A DNA stretch of 64,000 bases. Source: JBDHDH01 sp039591615. Its GTDB lineage: Bacteria > Gemmatimonadota > Gemmatimonadetes > Gemmatimonadales > GWC2-71-9. The notes below the pieces were generated by a model. It ran no database searches and was not told where the DNA came from. It worked only from the letters and a program-made list of their open reading frames with translations. The stretch is from assembly GCA_039591615.1 (NCBI GenBank), contig JBDHDH010000009.1:1-64000 (forward strand). The letters run 5' to 3'. Below, piece by piece: positions 27,914-36,830 of this stretch. Made by a program: the position numbers and the translations under genes. Every line of letters starts with the position of its first letter. The first letter of the stretch is position 1.

Positions 27914-28356
27914 GGCGGCCCCTCTCGACTGAGAAAGGGAACCCGCACGCGGCGGAACCGCACCCGGTACCCCTCGAGGGGGGTACGGAGCTGGTCACTC
28001 CCATCTGCGACTTCCTGCACGGCGACGTCCGGCGGAGTCCTCACATCCGCCACGTCGATGGAGAACTCGATGGTCCCAGCTCGGTCCCGAACCACGAGCA
28101 GGCGCAATCGGTCACCAGAGATCTCGGTGAAGACCACGCCCCCGGAGGTCCGCACGGTGCCCAAGCCCGGACCAGTGAGATCCATGAGGACCGCGCCTTC
28201 CGACCCGTCGGGCGAGACCAGCACGCCAAACAGCGTTCCAGGCCCACCCACATCTGAAGGCTGGGAGTCGCAGGCGAGGACCGCGACCGAAAGCAGTGCA
28301 GCACTCAGTATCGATGGGCTGCGCGCCACTTGCCTCATCGCCGTTGTGTGGCCCAT
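27910..28356 (-). CDS. Small lipoprotein of unknown function
   Basis: About 148 residues from the ATG at 28354-28356; an ATG at 28338 is the alternative. Lipobox AVLAC, then a compact beta-rich domain (GTLFGVLVSPDG, GGVVFTEISGDRLRLLVV). No enzyme motif. First gene of the lipoprotein/M6/PD40 operon; both junctions overlap by GTGA, so the three products are probably made in fixed ratio. It may be a partner or inhibitor of the protease; that is inference from position. Confidence 0.75.
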   Translation of the reverse strand: MGHTTAMRQVARSPSILSAALLSVAVLACDSQPSDVGGPGTLFGVLVSPDGSEGAVLMDLTGPGLGTVRTSGGVVFTEISGDRLRLLVVRDRAGTIEFSIDVADVRTPPDVAVQEVADGSDQLRTPLEGYRVRFRRVRVPFLSREGPP

Positions 28357-28457
28357 GGCCGAAGAATAGGGCACACGGTGGCAGAAGCCGGTGCCCGACT
28401 GATTCTACCACGCGGTTGCTCGAAGGATCCGATCGTCGGCGCGCTCCTTCTGGGGGC

Positions 28458-28472
28458 GGTGCCAGTGGCACC
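28458..28472. promoter_or_regulatory. 15-base palindrome upstream of the lipoprotein/M6 operon
   Basis: GGTGCCAGTGGCACC, perfect 7-base arms around one G, about 100 bases upstream of the operon start and 105 bases upstream of the end of the M20 gene. A candidate operator; no matching regulator is known in the window. Confidence 0.35.
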
Positions 28473-28576
28473 CTATCCAGCACGGGAAGACCAAGAACGC
28501 CTATGCGATGGACTGGACTGCCTCACCTCGCTTCTCTGCGCTCCCTATACAACGAACACGAGCGCTTTGCTCTCAC

Positions 28577-29902
28577 TCACCATCTTCGGCTGTCGACGTT
28601 GAGCAACGTATGGAGCAATACGTTTGCCCCATTCACGATGTCCCTTGGCCAGGAGAACTCCTGCGGCGAATGGCTGATCCCGCGCACGCTCGGCACGAAG
28701 ATCATCCCCACAGGCGCGAGACGGGCGATACTCTGTGCGTCGTGTCCGGCGCCGCTGGGCATGCGGAGCGTGGATAGACTGAGCTCCCGGGTCACTCGCT
28801 CGATGATGCTCCGGATTCGCTCGTCGGTGGGCGCAGCGCGGCTCACGTAGAACCGGTCGAAGGCGAACGTGGTTCCAGTCTCGGCTCCAATGCGCGCACC
28901 AGCTTCCTCCATCATGGTGAACAGCTGGTCGATTCGCTCCATCTCCAGATCTCGGATCTCGAGGCTCAGGGTGACCTCTCCCGAGATGACGTTTGGCGCA
29001 CCGGGCTCGGCCTGGATCCGCCCCACGGTCGCGACGTGACGCCCCGGAACGTCACGGGCCGTTCGACTGACCGCCCGGATGAACTCAGCTGCCGCCACGA
29101 GCGCGTCGCGCCGCTGATCCATCGGCGTTGTGCCAGCATGGTTAGCGAAGCCCGTGACGGTAACGCTCCATCGCTTGATGCCGACGATGCCCTCCACCAC
29201 CCCGATCTCGGCCTGCCGGCTCTCGAGAATCCCGCCCTGCTCGACGTGCAATTCGAGATACGCAGCGATATCGCCGGGCTCACGGCGAGCAGCAGCCAAC
29301 CGATCCGGATCGCCGCCGACGAACGTCAGCCCTTCGCCGATCGTCTTCCCACTCGCCGTGACCAGAGCGAGCTCTCGTTCTGCCACTTCGCCACTGATGG
29401 CCCGACTGCCAGTCTTCCCACCCTCCTCGTTGGAGAAGATCACCACCTCGAGCGGATGGCGGGTCTGGATTCCCTCCTCCGCCAACGTCTGTGCCACCTC
29501 GATGGCGCTGACGGATCCAACCGGGCCGTCGTAGTTCCCGCCTTCCGGAACCGAGTCGATGTGGGAGCCGAACATGAGGGGTGGCAGATCCAGACTCCCA
29601 GCCCGCCGTCCCACGAGGTTTGCCGCAACGTCCACCGTGGTCTCGAGGCCCGCGACGCTCATGAGACCCAGCACATACTCACGGGCAGCCTTGTCGGCAT
29701 CGCTGAACGCGACCCGGCCCGCTCCGCCGGCAGCAGTTCTTCCGAACTCCGAGAGCCCCCGAAGATGACGCAGGATCCGGTCAGCCCTGATCCGAAGCTG
29801 GGGAGCCACATCGCTCCGTAGGAGGCTCGGCCAGACAAGAAACGCACCGATCGCCGCGACGGCGGTTTCGGCAAACACACGCCGGCTCAAGAGACGTGGC
29901 AT
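28577..29902 (-). CDS. Tat-exported M20-type amidohydrolase (allantoate / N-carbamoyl-amino-acid hydrolase family)
   Basis: 441 residues from the ATG at 29900-29902, with GGGGAGG eight bases upstream. The N-terminus (LLSRRVFAETAVAAIGAFLV) is a twin-arginine signal. Metal ligands are visible in order: SHIDSVP, GNYDGPVG, SNEEGG, ELHVEQG and GISHSPQEF; the dimerisation loop holds FANHAGTTPMDQRRDAL. The family hydrolyses N-carbamoyl amino acids, allantoate or ureidoglycolate, normally in the cytoplasm; export is the odd point here. A close paralogue with the same kind of signal lies at 33052-34365. Confidence 0.92.
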   Translation of the reverse strand: MPRLLSRRVFAETAVAAIGAFLVWPSLLRSDVAPQLRIRADRILRHLRGLSEFGRTAAGGAGRVAFSDADKAAREYVLGLMSVAGLETTVDVAANLVGRRAGSLDLPPLMFGSHIDSVPEGGNYDGPVGSVSAIEVAQTLAEEGIQTRHPLEVVIFSNEEGGKTGSRAISGEVAERELALVTASGKTIGEGLTFVGGDPDRLAAARREPGDIAAYLELHVEQGGILESRQAEIGVVEGIVGIKRWSVTVTGFANHAGTTPMDQRRDALVAAAEFIRAVSRTARDVPGRHVATVGRIQAEPGAPNVISGEVTLSLEIRDLEMERIDQLFTMMEEAGARIGAETGTTFAFDRFYVSRAAPTDERIRSIIERVTRELSLSTLRMPSGAGHDAQSIARLAPVGMIFVPSVRGISHSPQEFSWPRDIVNGANVLLHTLLNVDSRRW

Positions 29903-29963
29903 CACCCGAACCTCCCCGATTCCTGCACTCATTTGAAACCGTCCACACCTACGTCCTCTGCAG

Positions 29964-30019
29964 TTCTGCATTCAACATTCGGCATTCAAACATTCAGCCT
30001 TCCTCTGCCCTCTGCCCTC
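29964..30019. repeat. Short irregular repeats after the M14 gene
   Basis: On the minus strand, directly from the M14 stop codon, two GAGGGCA-type heptamers are followed by repeated (G)AATG-type pentamer/octamer units (on the + strand CATTC recurs four times). The heptamers resemble the GAAGGCA repeats that follow the S9 stop at 18248. Confidence 0.6.
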
Positions 30020-32876
30020 AATTGTCCGCATCTCTCCGAGGCGGCGCGCCCACGAAGATCGCATTGAACAGGAGGCCGGCACTCCCATCATAGACGCCGC
30101 GGTACAGGGGATCCTCGCTGAAGAGAATCACGCGTCCATCATCCACCCGGTCCACGGTCGCGTAGGGCCGTCCGGCGTAGGTGCGCACCGTATTGTCGGG
30201 CCATGAGAACCCTGCGATGACCAGGCGATCCCCAGACGCGAAGACTACGGGGTTCGCACCACGTGTGGAGGGCCGAAGCGGTCGGGAGCGCACAAGGACA
30301 GCGATGTCGTCTTGCTCGTAGCCGAACGTCAACCAATGCGTTCGGTCGATTCGGCCGCGGAGGAAGCTCCCGGGAACGCGCAGGGGAGCGTGCGGTCGGG
30401 CGGTCGGACTGACCATCGGAGGAACCACGGTTGCGGCTGGCGCAGCGGCGTCAATGGCCCGCAGGATGGTGCTGATCGTATCGGCAGGCGGTCGGGTGGT
30501 GTCGGGCTCCTGGTGTGTGGGGCCGAGATCGTTTTGCATGACGAATTCGGCACCCCCACCGTAGGCCACCAGCGTCCCACCATGTTGAACCCAGTCTCGC
30601 AGTTTCCCGGCGCCACGCTCACCGAGGACCTGCCCGTAGGAACCCTCCGGCAGGATGACGACATCGAAGTGGTCGATGGTCGCTCCGCGGAAGTCCGTGG
30701 TGCGAATGGCGGTGAACGGGTATCCCAGACGGCGCTCCAGCTCGAACCAGAGGTGGCCGTACGAGGTCACGCGAACACCATCTCCGGCGAGCACGGCGAT
30801 GCGCGGCCCCTTGAGGGACCGCGTGTCCTCCGAACCGGTTCCCGCCTGGCCGCGGTCGGGGAAGGCGCTGCGGGCACTGCCGACGCTGACCCCTGCCTCT
30901 CTGGCGAGCATCGCGATCCGCTCGTGCAGTTCTTCCCCATTCCGTCCGACGCGTGCGACGAAGGTACCGCGCTGATACTCCTGTCCGTCCGCCACGATCG
31001 TGCGCTGCGCGACCGCAACGCTGAACCCTTCATCTAATAACCGCGCGAGGAGACGGTACGCACCCCGGTCTCCCGGAGCCCACACGTAGGCGCTTCGCGC
31101 CCTTGTCGTGACTCCTCCGTTTCGTGCGAGGGCCTCACTCGCCCACCCGCCCGGCGCCCTGCGAAGTTGATCAGAGAGGGCGAGGGGCGTCCCACCCAGA
31201 TTGACGGCCTGAGCACTCCAGTATGCATCGACACCACTTGCCAGCGCGAGATTCCAGGCAGTCACGTCGTAGAAGGTGTAGCGTTCCTGCTCCTCGGGGG
31301 GGCGCCGGGCATTGCGCGCGAACCGGGCCAGCTCCTGTGCCGTGTACTCGTCGGGCATGGATACATCCGGCGCAAGCAGCGTTGCCGCGAGCCGGCCGTT
31401 GGGCTGCGCGAGGTCGACCACGTAAGCGCCTTCGGGAACATCCAGCTGCGATGGCTCTCCGCTGAGGTAGCTCGTCACCGCCAGCCGCGCGCGCGCTCCA
31501 GTCCGCTGTACTTCGATGCCGTGTCGAAGCAAGGTCGTAGCGAACCGCGCAGCGCGGTTGGGGGCCAGGCCTGGGACGATAACCACCGTCCGCACCCCGG
31601 CCCCTCCCGCCTGCTGCAGCGCACTCCGAAAATACTCGACGTACGACTGCAGGCGAGGCGTTCGGTTCCGCGCCGCGGTCTCCACCGTCGCCAGCGATGC
31701 CACGAAGTGATGGGCGATCCCGTCGGCAAAAGTCAGAATCGTACCGTCATCCCGCCGCCATCGCACGCCCTTCCCACCACCACCGTCGGTTTCGTAGGTC
31801 ATACCCGTGGCACCGTGGAGGGCCGGATACGTATCCCAGTAACCCGGATAGTAGAGGTCGAAGCGGTCGCGTGTGTAATAACTCCAACCGTAGCGATCGA
31901 ACGCCGCGGCGTTTCCACGCCCGAACACGTCGAGCCACTCGTTGAGCGAGGGTGGGTAGAGCGGCATGACCGGCGGTGCAGCCGGAGGGAAAAAGAACTG
32001 GGTCGTCTGCCCGTGGAGGTCCACGAATACCTGTGGCCGCCACCGCTGCACCTCGGCCGCGACCGCTCGAGTCTCTGTTTGGGTGAGCCCGAGCGCGTCA
32101 CGGTTGAGGTCGAACTGGTAGTGATTGTTGTTCGTGCTCATCCCCCACGGCGCGCGGTGTTCGAGCGAGGCAGGGTCCGGATCGCCAGCGACAAACGCGT
32201 TGTACCAGGCAACGTGGCGCTCGTGACTCTCGGGGTTGTGGGCCAGGTTGATCAGCGTCACTGCGCTGTCCCGTAGCATTCGGGTGCGCTGGTCCTCCCC
32301 GGCAGCCAACTCGTACGCCACCTGCATCGCAGCCTCGAAGGCAGCCGTCTCGTTGCCATCGTTGGCGGCGTTCAGCCACACGACGACCGGGGTCCGAGCG
32401 ATGATTCCCGGCGCATCAGCAGCTGCGGTCTGCCGCGGATCGGCGAGGCGCTGGAGATCACGACGGATCTCTTCCAGGCGGGTGACGTTCGCCTCCGACG
32501 AGACCGCCACCAAGTGCATGGTCTGGTGTTCCACGCTCGTCCCGTAGTCGAACACCCGCACGCGACCTCCGGCGGCCGCCGCCAACGTCTCCAGGTATCG
32601 CTCCATTCGTCCGTAGGTCGTGTGCCAGCTTCCAACGGGATAGCCGAGGACTTCCTCCGGCCGCGGGACGCCCTCGCGATAAGAGCCCGTCTCGTAGAAA
32701 TCGAAGGTCCGCTCGGGGCACAGCCCGAAAGCCAGGCGGGCGTCGTGCTCGGATGGACAACCGTCGGGCGGAAGCTGTGGTAGGTCTTGACCGGCGGCCG
32801 CTACCGAGCAGACGCCGATCAGCACGGCGATCGACGCGAACGACCGCTGCAGGGAAGCCGGAATGCGCATGAGCAT
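30018..32876 (-). CDS. Secreted M14-like zinc carboxypeptidase with C-terminal amidotransferase-like domain
   Basis: 952 residues from the ATG at 32874-32876. Signal peptide ends near AAAGQ. Residues about 60-400 are an M14 carboxypeptidase-like domain: the site usually read as HGNE is DGNE here (WLNAANDGNET, about 170), so the first zinc His is replaced by Asp; the later His ligand survives in FVDLHGQTTQ (about 285). Residues about 690-790 look like a class-I glutamine-amidotransferase-like (ThuA/DJ-1) fold (IAVLAGDGVRVTSYGHLW, DVVILPEGSYG). It may have altered zinc binding or be inactive as a peptidase. Located outside the cytoplasm. Confidence 0.87.
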   Translation of the reverse strand: MLMRIPASLQRSFASIAVLIGVCSVAAAGQDLPQLPPDGCPSEHDARLAFGLCPERTFDFYETGSYREGVPRPEEVLGYPVGSWHTTYGRMERYLETLAAAAGGRVRVFDYGTSVEHQTMHLVAVSSEANVTRLEEIRRDLQRLADPRQTAAADAPGIIARTPVVVWLNAANDGNETAAFEAAMQVAYELAAGEDQRTRMLRDSAVTLINLAHNPESHERHVAWYNAFVAGDPDPASLEHRAPWGMSTNNNHYQFDLNRDALGLTQTETRAVAAEVQRWRPQVFVDLHGQTTQFFFPPAAPPVMPLYPPSLNEWLDVFGRGNAAAFDRYGWSYYTRDRFDLYYPGYWDTYPALHGATGMTYETDGGGGKGVRWRRDDGTILTFADGIAHHFVASLATVETAARNRTPRLQSYVEYFRSALQQAGGAGVRTVVIVPGLAPNRAARFATTLLRHGIEVQRTGARARLAVTSYLSGEPSQLDVPEGAYVVDLAQPNGRLAATLLAPDVSMPDEYTAQELARFARNARRPPEEQERYTFYDVTAWNLALASGVDAYWSAQAVNLGGTPLALSDQLRRAPGGWASEALARNGGVTTRARSAYVWAPGDRGAYRLLARLLDEGFSVAVAQRTIVADGQEYQRGTFVARVGRNGEELHERIAMLAREAGVSVGSARSAFPDRGQAGTGSEDTRSLKGPRIAVLAGDGVRVTSYGHLWFELERRLGYPFTAIRTTDFRGATIDHFDVVILPEGSYGQVLGERGAGKLRDWVQHGGTLVAYGGGAEFVMQNDLGPTHQEPDTTRPPADTISTILRAIDAAAPAATVVPPMVSPTARPHAPLRVPGSFLRGRIDRTHWLTFGYEQDDIAVLVRSRPLRPSTRGANPVVFASGDRLVIAGFSWPDNTVRTYAGRPYATVDRVDDGRVILFSEDPLYRGVYDGSAGLLFNAIFVGAPPRRDADN

Positions 32877-33051
32877 ACTCTCAGGATGTGACGAAGGCAC
32901 GACGAAACGGCAGGCCGACGAACGCCGGCGTCGGACTTGCCAGTGAGCGCGTCCGCTTGCAGGGCTACGTTACACGGGAGCGCAAGGAACAGCTAGAGCC
33001 CCGCACGCGCGACGCTTGCCGGCCCCGTATCACCGGCGGTAGAGTAGATTC

Positions 33052-34365
33052 GTGAACCGACGCGAGTTCGTGCAGACTTTGGGCGCTGCCGCCGGGACGG
33101 CCGTCGCCGGACGACGGCATCACCCGCCGATACCGCCGTTGCATGTGGACGGTGAGCGGCTGATGAGACACTTCAGAGCGCTGTTCGAGTTCGGGAAGAC
33201 CCCTGCCGGCGGCGTGTCCCGAGTGGCCTACAGCGATGCTGACCTTCGAGCCCGTGAGTTCGTCATGCGCCTCATGCGGCAAGCGGGTCTCTCGGTGCGC
33301 ATCGATGCGGGTGGGAACGTCCTGGGCCGTCGCGCCGGCCGCGACGACTCACTCCCGCCGCTTCTCTTCGGTTCCCACATCGATTCGGTGCCCGACGGCG
33401 GCAACTACGACGGCAACGTGGGATCGATGGGGGCACTGGAAGCCGCGTGGACGTTGGCGGACCGCGGCATCGTAACACGGCATCCCGTGGAAGTGGTCAT
33501 CTTCCAGAACGAGGAGGGAGGGCTGATCGGTAGCAGCTTGATGGTGGGCGAGCTCGCGCCCTCCGTTCTGGATCAGCAGAGCAACAGTGGGAAGACGATT
33601 CGCGAAGGGATTGCCGCCCTCGGCGGCGACATGGAAAACCTCGAGGCCGCCGTGCGGCGGACAGGTGACGTTCACGCCTACCTCGAGCTCCACATCGAGC
33701 AGGGCGGCTTGCTCGAAGAAGCTGATCTCGACATCGGCGTGGTCGAAGGCATCGTCTCGATTCGCTGGTGGAACGTGCGGATCGAAGGCTTTGCCAACCA
33801 CGCCGGCACCACGCCCATGGACCAGCGTCGCGACGCCTTGCTGGCAGCGGCGAGGTTCATCGAGGCGGTGAATCGTATCATCAAGAGCGTCCCTGGACGG
33901 CAGGTGGGAACCGTGGGCAAGATCGAGGCACACCCCGGCGCGCCCAATGTGATACCCGGCGAGGTCAGGGCGAGTCTCGAGATCCGCGATCTCGATGCTG
34001 CCAAGATCCAGCGGCTCTTCGGCGAGATCGAGGCCGCGGCACACCGCATCGCCGAAGCAACGGGAACGACGTTCACCATCACCGATACGGAAATCAATAC
34101 ACCCCCGGCACCCACGGACGTGCGCATTCGCCGCACCATCGATAGCGCCGCGGACGACCTAGGGCTCGGACGTCAACGAATGCCCAGCGGCGCCGGCCAC
34201 GACGCGCAGAGTCTCGCGCGGATCGCACCGGTGGGAATGCTGTTCGTTCCCAGCGTGGGAGGGATCAGCCACTCGCCGCGGGAGTTTACTCGCCCCGAGG
34301 ACCTGGTGAACGGCGCCAACGTCCTCCTGAACAGCGTGCTCGCGTTGGACAGAGTCGAGCTCTAG
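33052..34365 (+). CDS. Second Tat-exported M20-type amidohydrolase
   Basis: 437 residues, GTG start. Tat signal NRREFVQTLGAAAG. All metal ligands are present: SHIDSVP, GNYDGNVG, NEEGG, LHIEQGG, ISHSPREF. It shares most of its length with the protein of 28577-29902 (for example FANHAGTTPMDQRRDAL and GAGHDAQS), so the two are paralogues flanking the M14 gene. Predicted to release amino acids or carbamate/ureido groups in the periplasm. Confidence 0.93.
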   Translation: MNRREFVQTLGAAAGTAVAGRRHHPPIPPLHVDGERLMRHFRALFEFGKTPAGGVSRVAYSDADLRAREFVMRLMRQAGLSVRIDAGGNVLGRRAGRDDSLPPLLFGSHIDSVPDGGNYDGNVGSMGALEAAWTLADRGIVTRHPVEVVIFQNEEGGLIGSSLMVGELAPSVLDQQSNSGKTIREGIAALGGDMENLEAAVRRTGDVHAYLELHIEQGGLLEEADLDIGVVEGIVSIRWWNVRIEGFANHAGTTPMDQRRDALLAAARFIEAVNRIIKSVPGRQVGTVGKIEAHPGAPNVIPGEVRASLEIRDLDAAKIQRLFGEIEAAAHRIAEATGTTFTITDTEINTPPAPTDVRIRRTIDSAADDLGLGRQRMPSGAGHDAQSLARIAPVGMLFVPSVGGISHSPREFTRPEDLVNGANVLLNSVLALDRVEL

Positions 34366-34461
34366 TCGGCTGTAAGGAATAGGCGACCGGATTTCGCCCA
34401 TGGCTCGGCGACGAGGGCCGCCGTGGGGGACGCCGTCTCGCCAAAGCGACGATACCCGCCG

Positions 34462-35334
34462 CTAACCCCCCGCGTCCACACTTGCGTCCACTAACGCCTC
34501 CGTCAGGCGAAAGGCCGCCCGCAGCGCCCCATCATCCCCTGCGATCGCCGGGTCGTAGGCTGTGAGGGCCGCTCCGACAATGGGTCGGCGAGCACCGATC
34601 AAGTGAACAGCCCGAGCGATGGCCTCGACACCAATCCCGCCGGGAGCCTGGTATTCGTTCACCACGGCTTCTTCGGGGTCGACGACGTCCAGGTCCAGGT
34701 GGAGATAGAAGACTGCAACCCGCTCCGCCATGGCGTCGAGGACAGGCTCGAGGGTCGAATCGACACCGTGCAACCGGATCGCCTCTGGAGAAACGTGAGC
34801 GATCCCTGACGATTGAAGAAACTCCTGCTCGGGAGGATCGAAGTCGCGGGCGGCAACCAGGGCGATCCGGTCCTCGGGTATCGCCGCCCATCCGGGAACG
34901 GTTCGAGCGATACGCCCCCAGCAGCACCCGGCGACCATGGACAGGGCCATCCCGTCGAGGAAGCCACTGCTCGTCGTCTCGGGAGTGTTGAGATCCCCAT
35001 GGCTGTCGAACCATACCACGCCAGCCCGCTCCACACCGATCCCCGCCAGCGTGCCAACGGCCGTGTTGCAGTTTCCGGCTAGTACCAACGGAAGCGCGTC
35101 TTGCGAGATGGCGCGACGCACACGCTCGGCCAACAACCGATCGATGGCGATGGCAGATCCGATGTCGGACGGTGCAGCAGGCTCGTCGATCAGGATCTGG
35201 TGGAGCTCAACCTCGTGCCCCCGCCCCCCCATTCTCTCGATCAGTCCGTGCTGAATGAGATGGTCCGGCCCGCACCCCATACGAAAGCTGCGCTTCCCAG
35301 AATCGTACGGGACCGCGAGAACTTGGATGTTCAC
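34462..35334 (-). CDS. Arginase-fold (ureohydrolase superfamily) protein
   Basis: 290 residues; GTG start overlapping the TGA of a small upstream frame. Mn-binding motifs: VWFDSHGDLNTP for the D-x-H-x-D site and YLHLDLDVVDP for the D-x-D site. The first metal His (normally GGDHS) is replaced in GNCNTAVG, a variant seen in a subgroup of arginase-family proteins whose substrates are uncertain. Cytoplasmic. It could hydrolyse a guanidino compound, but one metal ligand is missing, so activity is not assured. It neighbours the amidohydrolases, which suggests a place in nitrogen scavenging. Confidence 0.87.
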   Translation of the reverse strand: MNIQVLAVPYDSGKRSFRMGCGPDHLIQHGLIERMGGRGHEVELHQILIDEPAAPSDIGSAIAIDRLLAERVRRAISQDALPLVLAGNCNTAVGTLAGIGVERAGVVWFDSHGDLNTPETTSSGFLDGMALSMVAGCCWGRIARTVPGWAAIPEDRIALVAARDFDPPEQEFLQSSGIAHVSPEAIRLHGVDSTLEPVLDAMAERVAVFYLHLDLDVVDPEEAVVNEYQAPGGIGVEAIARAVHLIGARRPIVGAALTAYDPAIAGDDGALRAAFRLTEALVDASVDAGG

Positions 35335-35621
35335 GGTGCCGGTGTCCGGAACGCGAGTGTGCGCGTGGGCGCCTGCCCGACCTTCGCGCTGGTGAGGACC
35401 TCACGCAGGCCGCGATGAATCGCGGCTACCACGCTGCCCCACGCCTCCGTGGTGCACCCCGCCATCCCGACAAACCACGACCCGACACCGAGCAAGCGTC
35501 TGGAGAGGGCGCGGTCGACATGAGCCTCGTATCTCCCCTGAGGAGCGATGACTACGCAGAGACCGATCCGCCAGCTGCCGATGGAGCTCCCTCGCGCATG
35601 CCCAAACCGCCAAGCCACCAA
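35331..35621 (-). CDS. Possible small protein coupled to the arginase-like gene
   Basis: 96 residues, GTG start. Third codon positions are GC-rich and the frame ends in the same GTGA overlap used by several real operons in this window (its TGA overlaps the arginase GTG). Sequence such as WGSVVAAIHRGLREVL is protein-like. No family, signal or membrane segment recognised and no strong ribosome binding site. It fills what would otherwise be a 325-base gap. Confidence 0.4.
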   Translation of the reverse strand: MVAWRFGHARGSSIGSWRIGLCVVIAPQGRYEAHVDRALSRRLLGVGSWFVGMAGCTTEAWGSVVAAIHRGLREVLTSAKVGQAPTRTLAFRTPAP

Positions 35622-35660
35622 TGCTGACCGGAGGGTTCGGCCTCCCCTGCCCCGTCCGCC

Positions 35661-36782
35661 TCACACCCATCCCTTTTTCCGAAACGCCCTCAGCACGGCG
35701 GCGAACTGTTCCATCTCGGCGGGTGTCCCGATGGAGACGCGATTGAACGCAGTCATCGGCGGGAACGGCCGGCCCACCTTCACTCCGTGTTCTCGCATGC
35801 GGGCGATGTAGCCGTCGAGATCACCGGGAACCCGGTGCATCAGGAAGTTGGTATGAGTGGGGAGGTGTTCGAGGCCAAGCTCGTCGAGCGTGTGCTGGAG
35901 GATACGCGTACCTCGTCGATTTGCTTCGATGGCGCGGTCCAGGTGGGCACGGTCGCCCAGCGAGGCACGAGCCGCAACGTGTGCGAGATGACTCACACTA
36001 TTCTTGCTGATGTAGCGACTGAGCAGCTCTGCCGTGTCGGGATGCGCGATACCGTATCCGAGCCGCATGCCTGCCATGCCATGGATCTTGGAGAACGTGC
36101 GCACCACCACGACATCAGGTCGTTCGGCGACCCAGCGAACGCTGGGCCAGTACGTCCGATCATCGACGTATTCGAAGTAGGCCTCATCGATGAGGAAGCG
36201 GACGCCGGTCGGCCGCTCCGCGATCCAGTCGTCGATCTGTTGGCAGGGCGTCACGGTCCCGGTCGGGTTATTCGGATTGCAGATGTACACCAGGACCGGT
36301 CGCTGAGCCGTCTGCGCCGCCTGTCGCATTCGGGCAACGTCGTGCCGATACCGATCATCCAGCGGCACTTTCACGATGTGCGCGGCGAACGGTCCGGCGT
36401 AGGTGGGCACATCCTCGAACGTGGGATCCGCCAGGACGATGGTGCCGCCCACCATCGCGTGGGCCTGCACCATCATCTGGAGGACCTCCGTCGAGCCGGC
36501 ACCGAAGACGATCTGCTCCGGCTTCACCCCATGGTGGCTTGCCAGGATGTTCCGAAGGGCGTCGCGGCTCTCTCTGGGATACCGATTCGCTTCGCCTATT
36601 CCCTCGATAACCGCAGAGCGGGCGGCAGGCGAGAGGCCGAGGGGATTCTCGTTAGAGTTGAGGCGGAGGGGCTCGCCTTTCCGTGCCGGCGCAGCGCGGC
36701 TAGTGCCGGTCACCATACTCAGATCCCCCAGACCGACGGTGCCGAGGGCTAGGCCGGTATGGACAAATTCTCGTCGAAGCAT
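35661..36782 (-). CDS. Tat-exported HisC-like PLP aminotransferase
   Basis: 373 residues. N-terminus LRREFVHTGLALGTVGLG is a twin-arginine signal, unusual for this normally cytoplasmic family. The fold-type I motifs of histidinol-phosphate/aromatic aminotransferases follow: NSNENPLG, GSTEVL, CNPNNPTG (about 180), DEAYFEY, and the PLP Lys in FSKIHGMAGMRLGYG (about 240). Because PLP enzymes fold with their cofactor in the cytoplasm, Tat export makes sense. It may transaminate amino acids in the periplasm; it is unlikely to serve histidine synthesis, since no his genes are nearby. Confidence 0.9.
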   Translation of the reverse strand: MLRREFVHTGLALGTVGLGDLSMVTGTSRAAPARKGEPLRLNSNENPLGLSPAARSAVIEGIGEANRYPRESRDALRNILASHHGVKPEQIVFGAGSTEVLQMMVQAHAMVGGTIVLADPTFEDVPTYAGPFAAHIVKVPLDDRYRHDVARMRQAAQTAQRPVLVYICNPNNPTGTVTPCQQIDDWIAERPTGVRFLIDEAYFEYVDDRTYWPSVRWVAERPDVVVVRTFSKIHGMAGMRLGYGIAHPDTAELLSRYISKNSVSHLAHVAARASLGDRAHLDRAIEANRRGTRILQHTLDELGLEHLPTHTNFLMHRVPGDLDGYIARMREHGVKVGRPFPPMTAFNRVSIGTPAEMEQFAAVLRAFRKKGWV

Positions 36783-36830
36783 GACGTCGCTCCTGTTGGC
36801 GCGGGCGCGGCAATCGCGCGGGGACTAACT

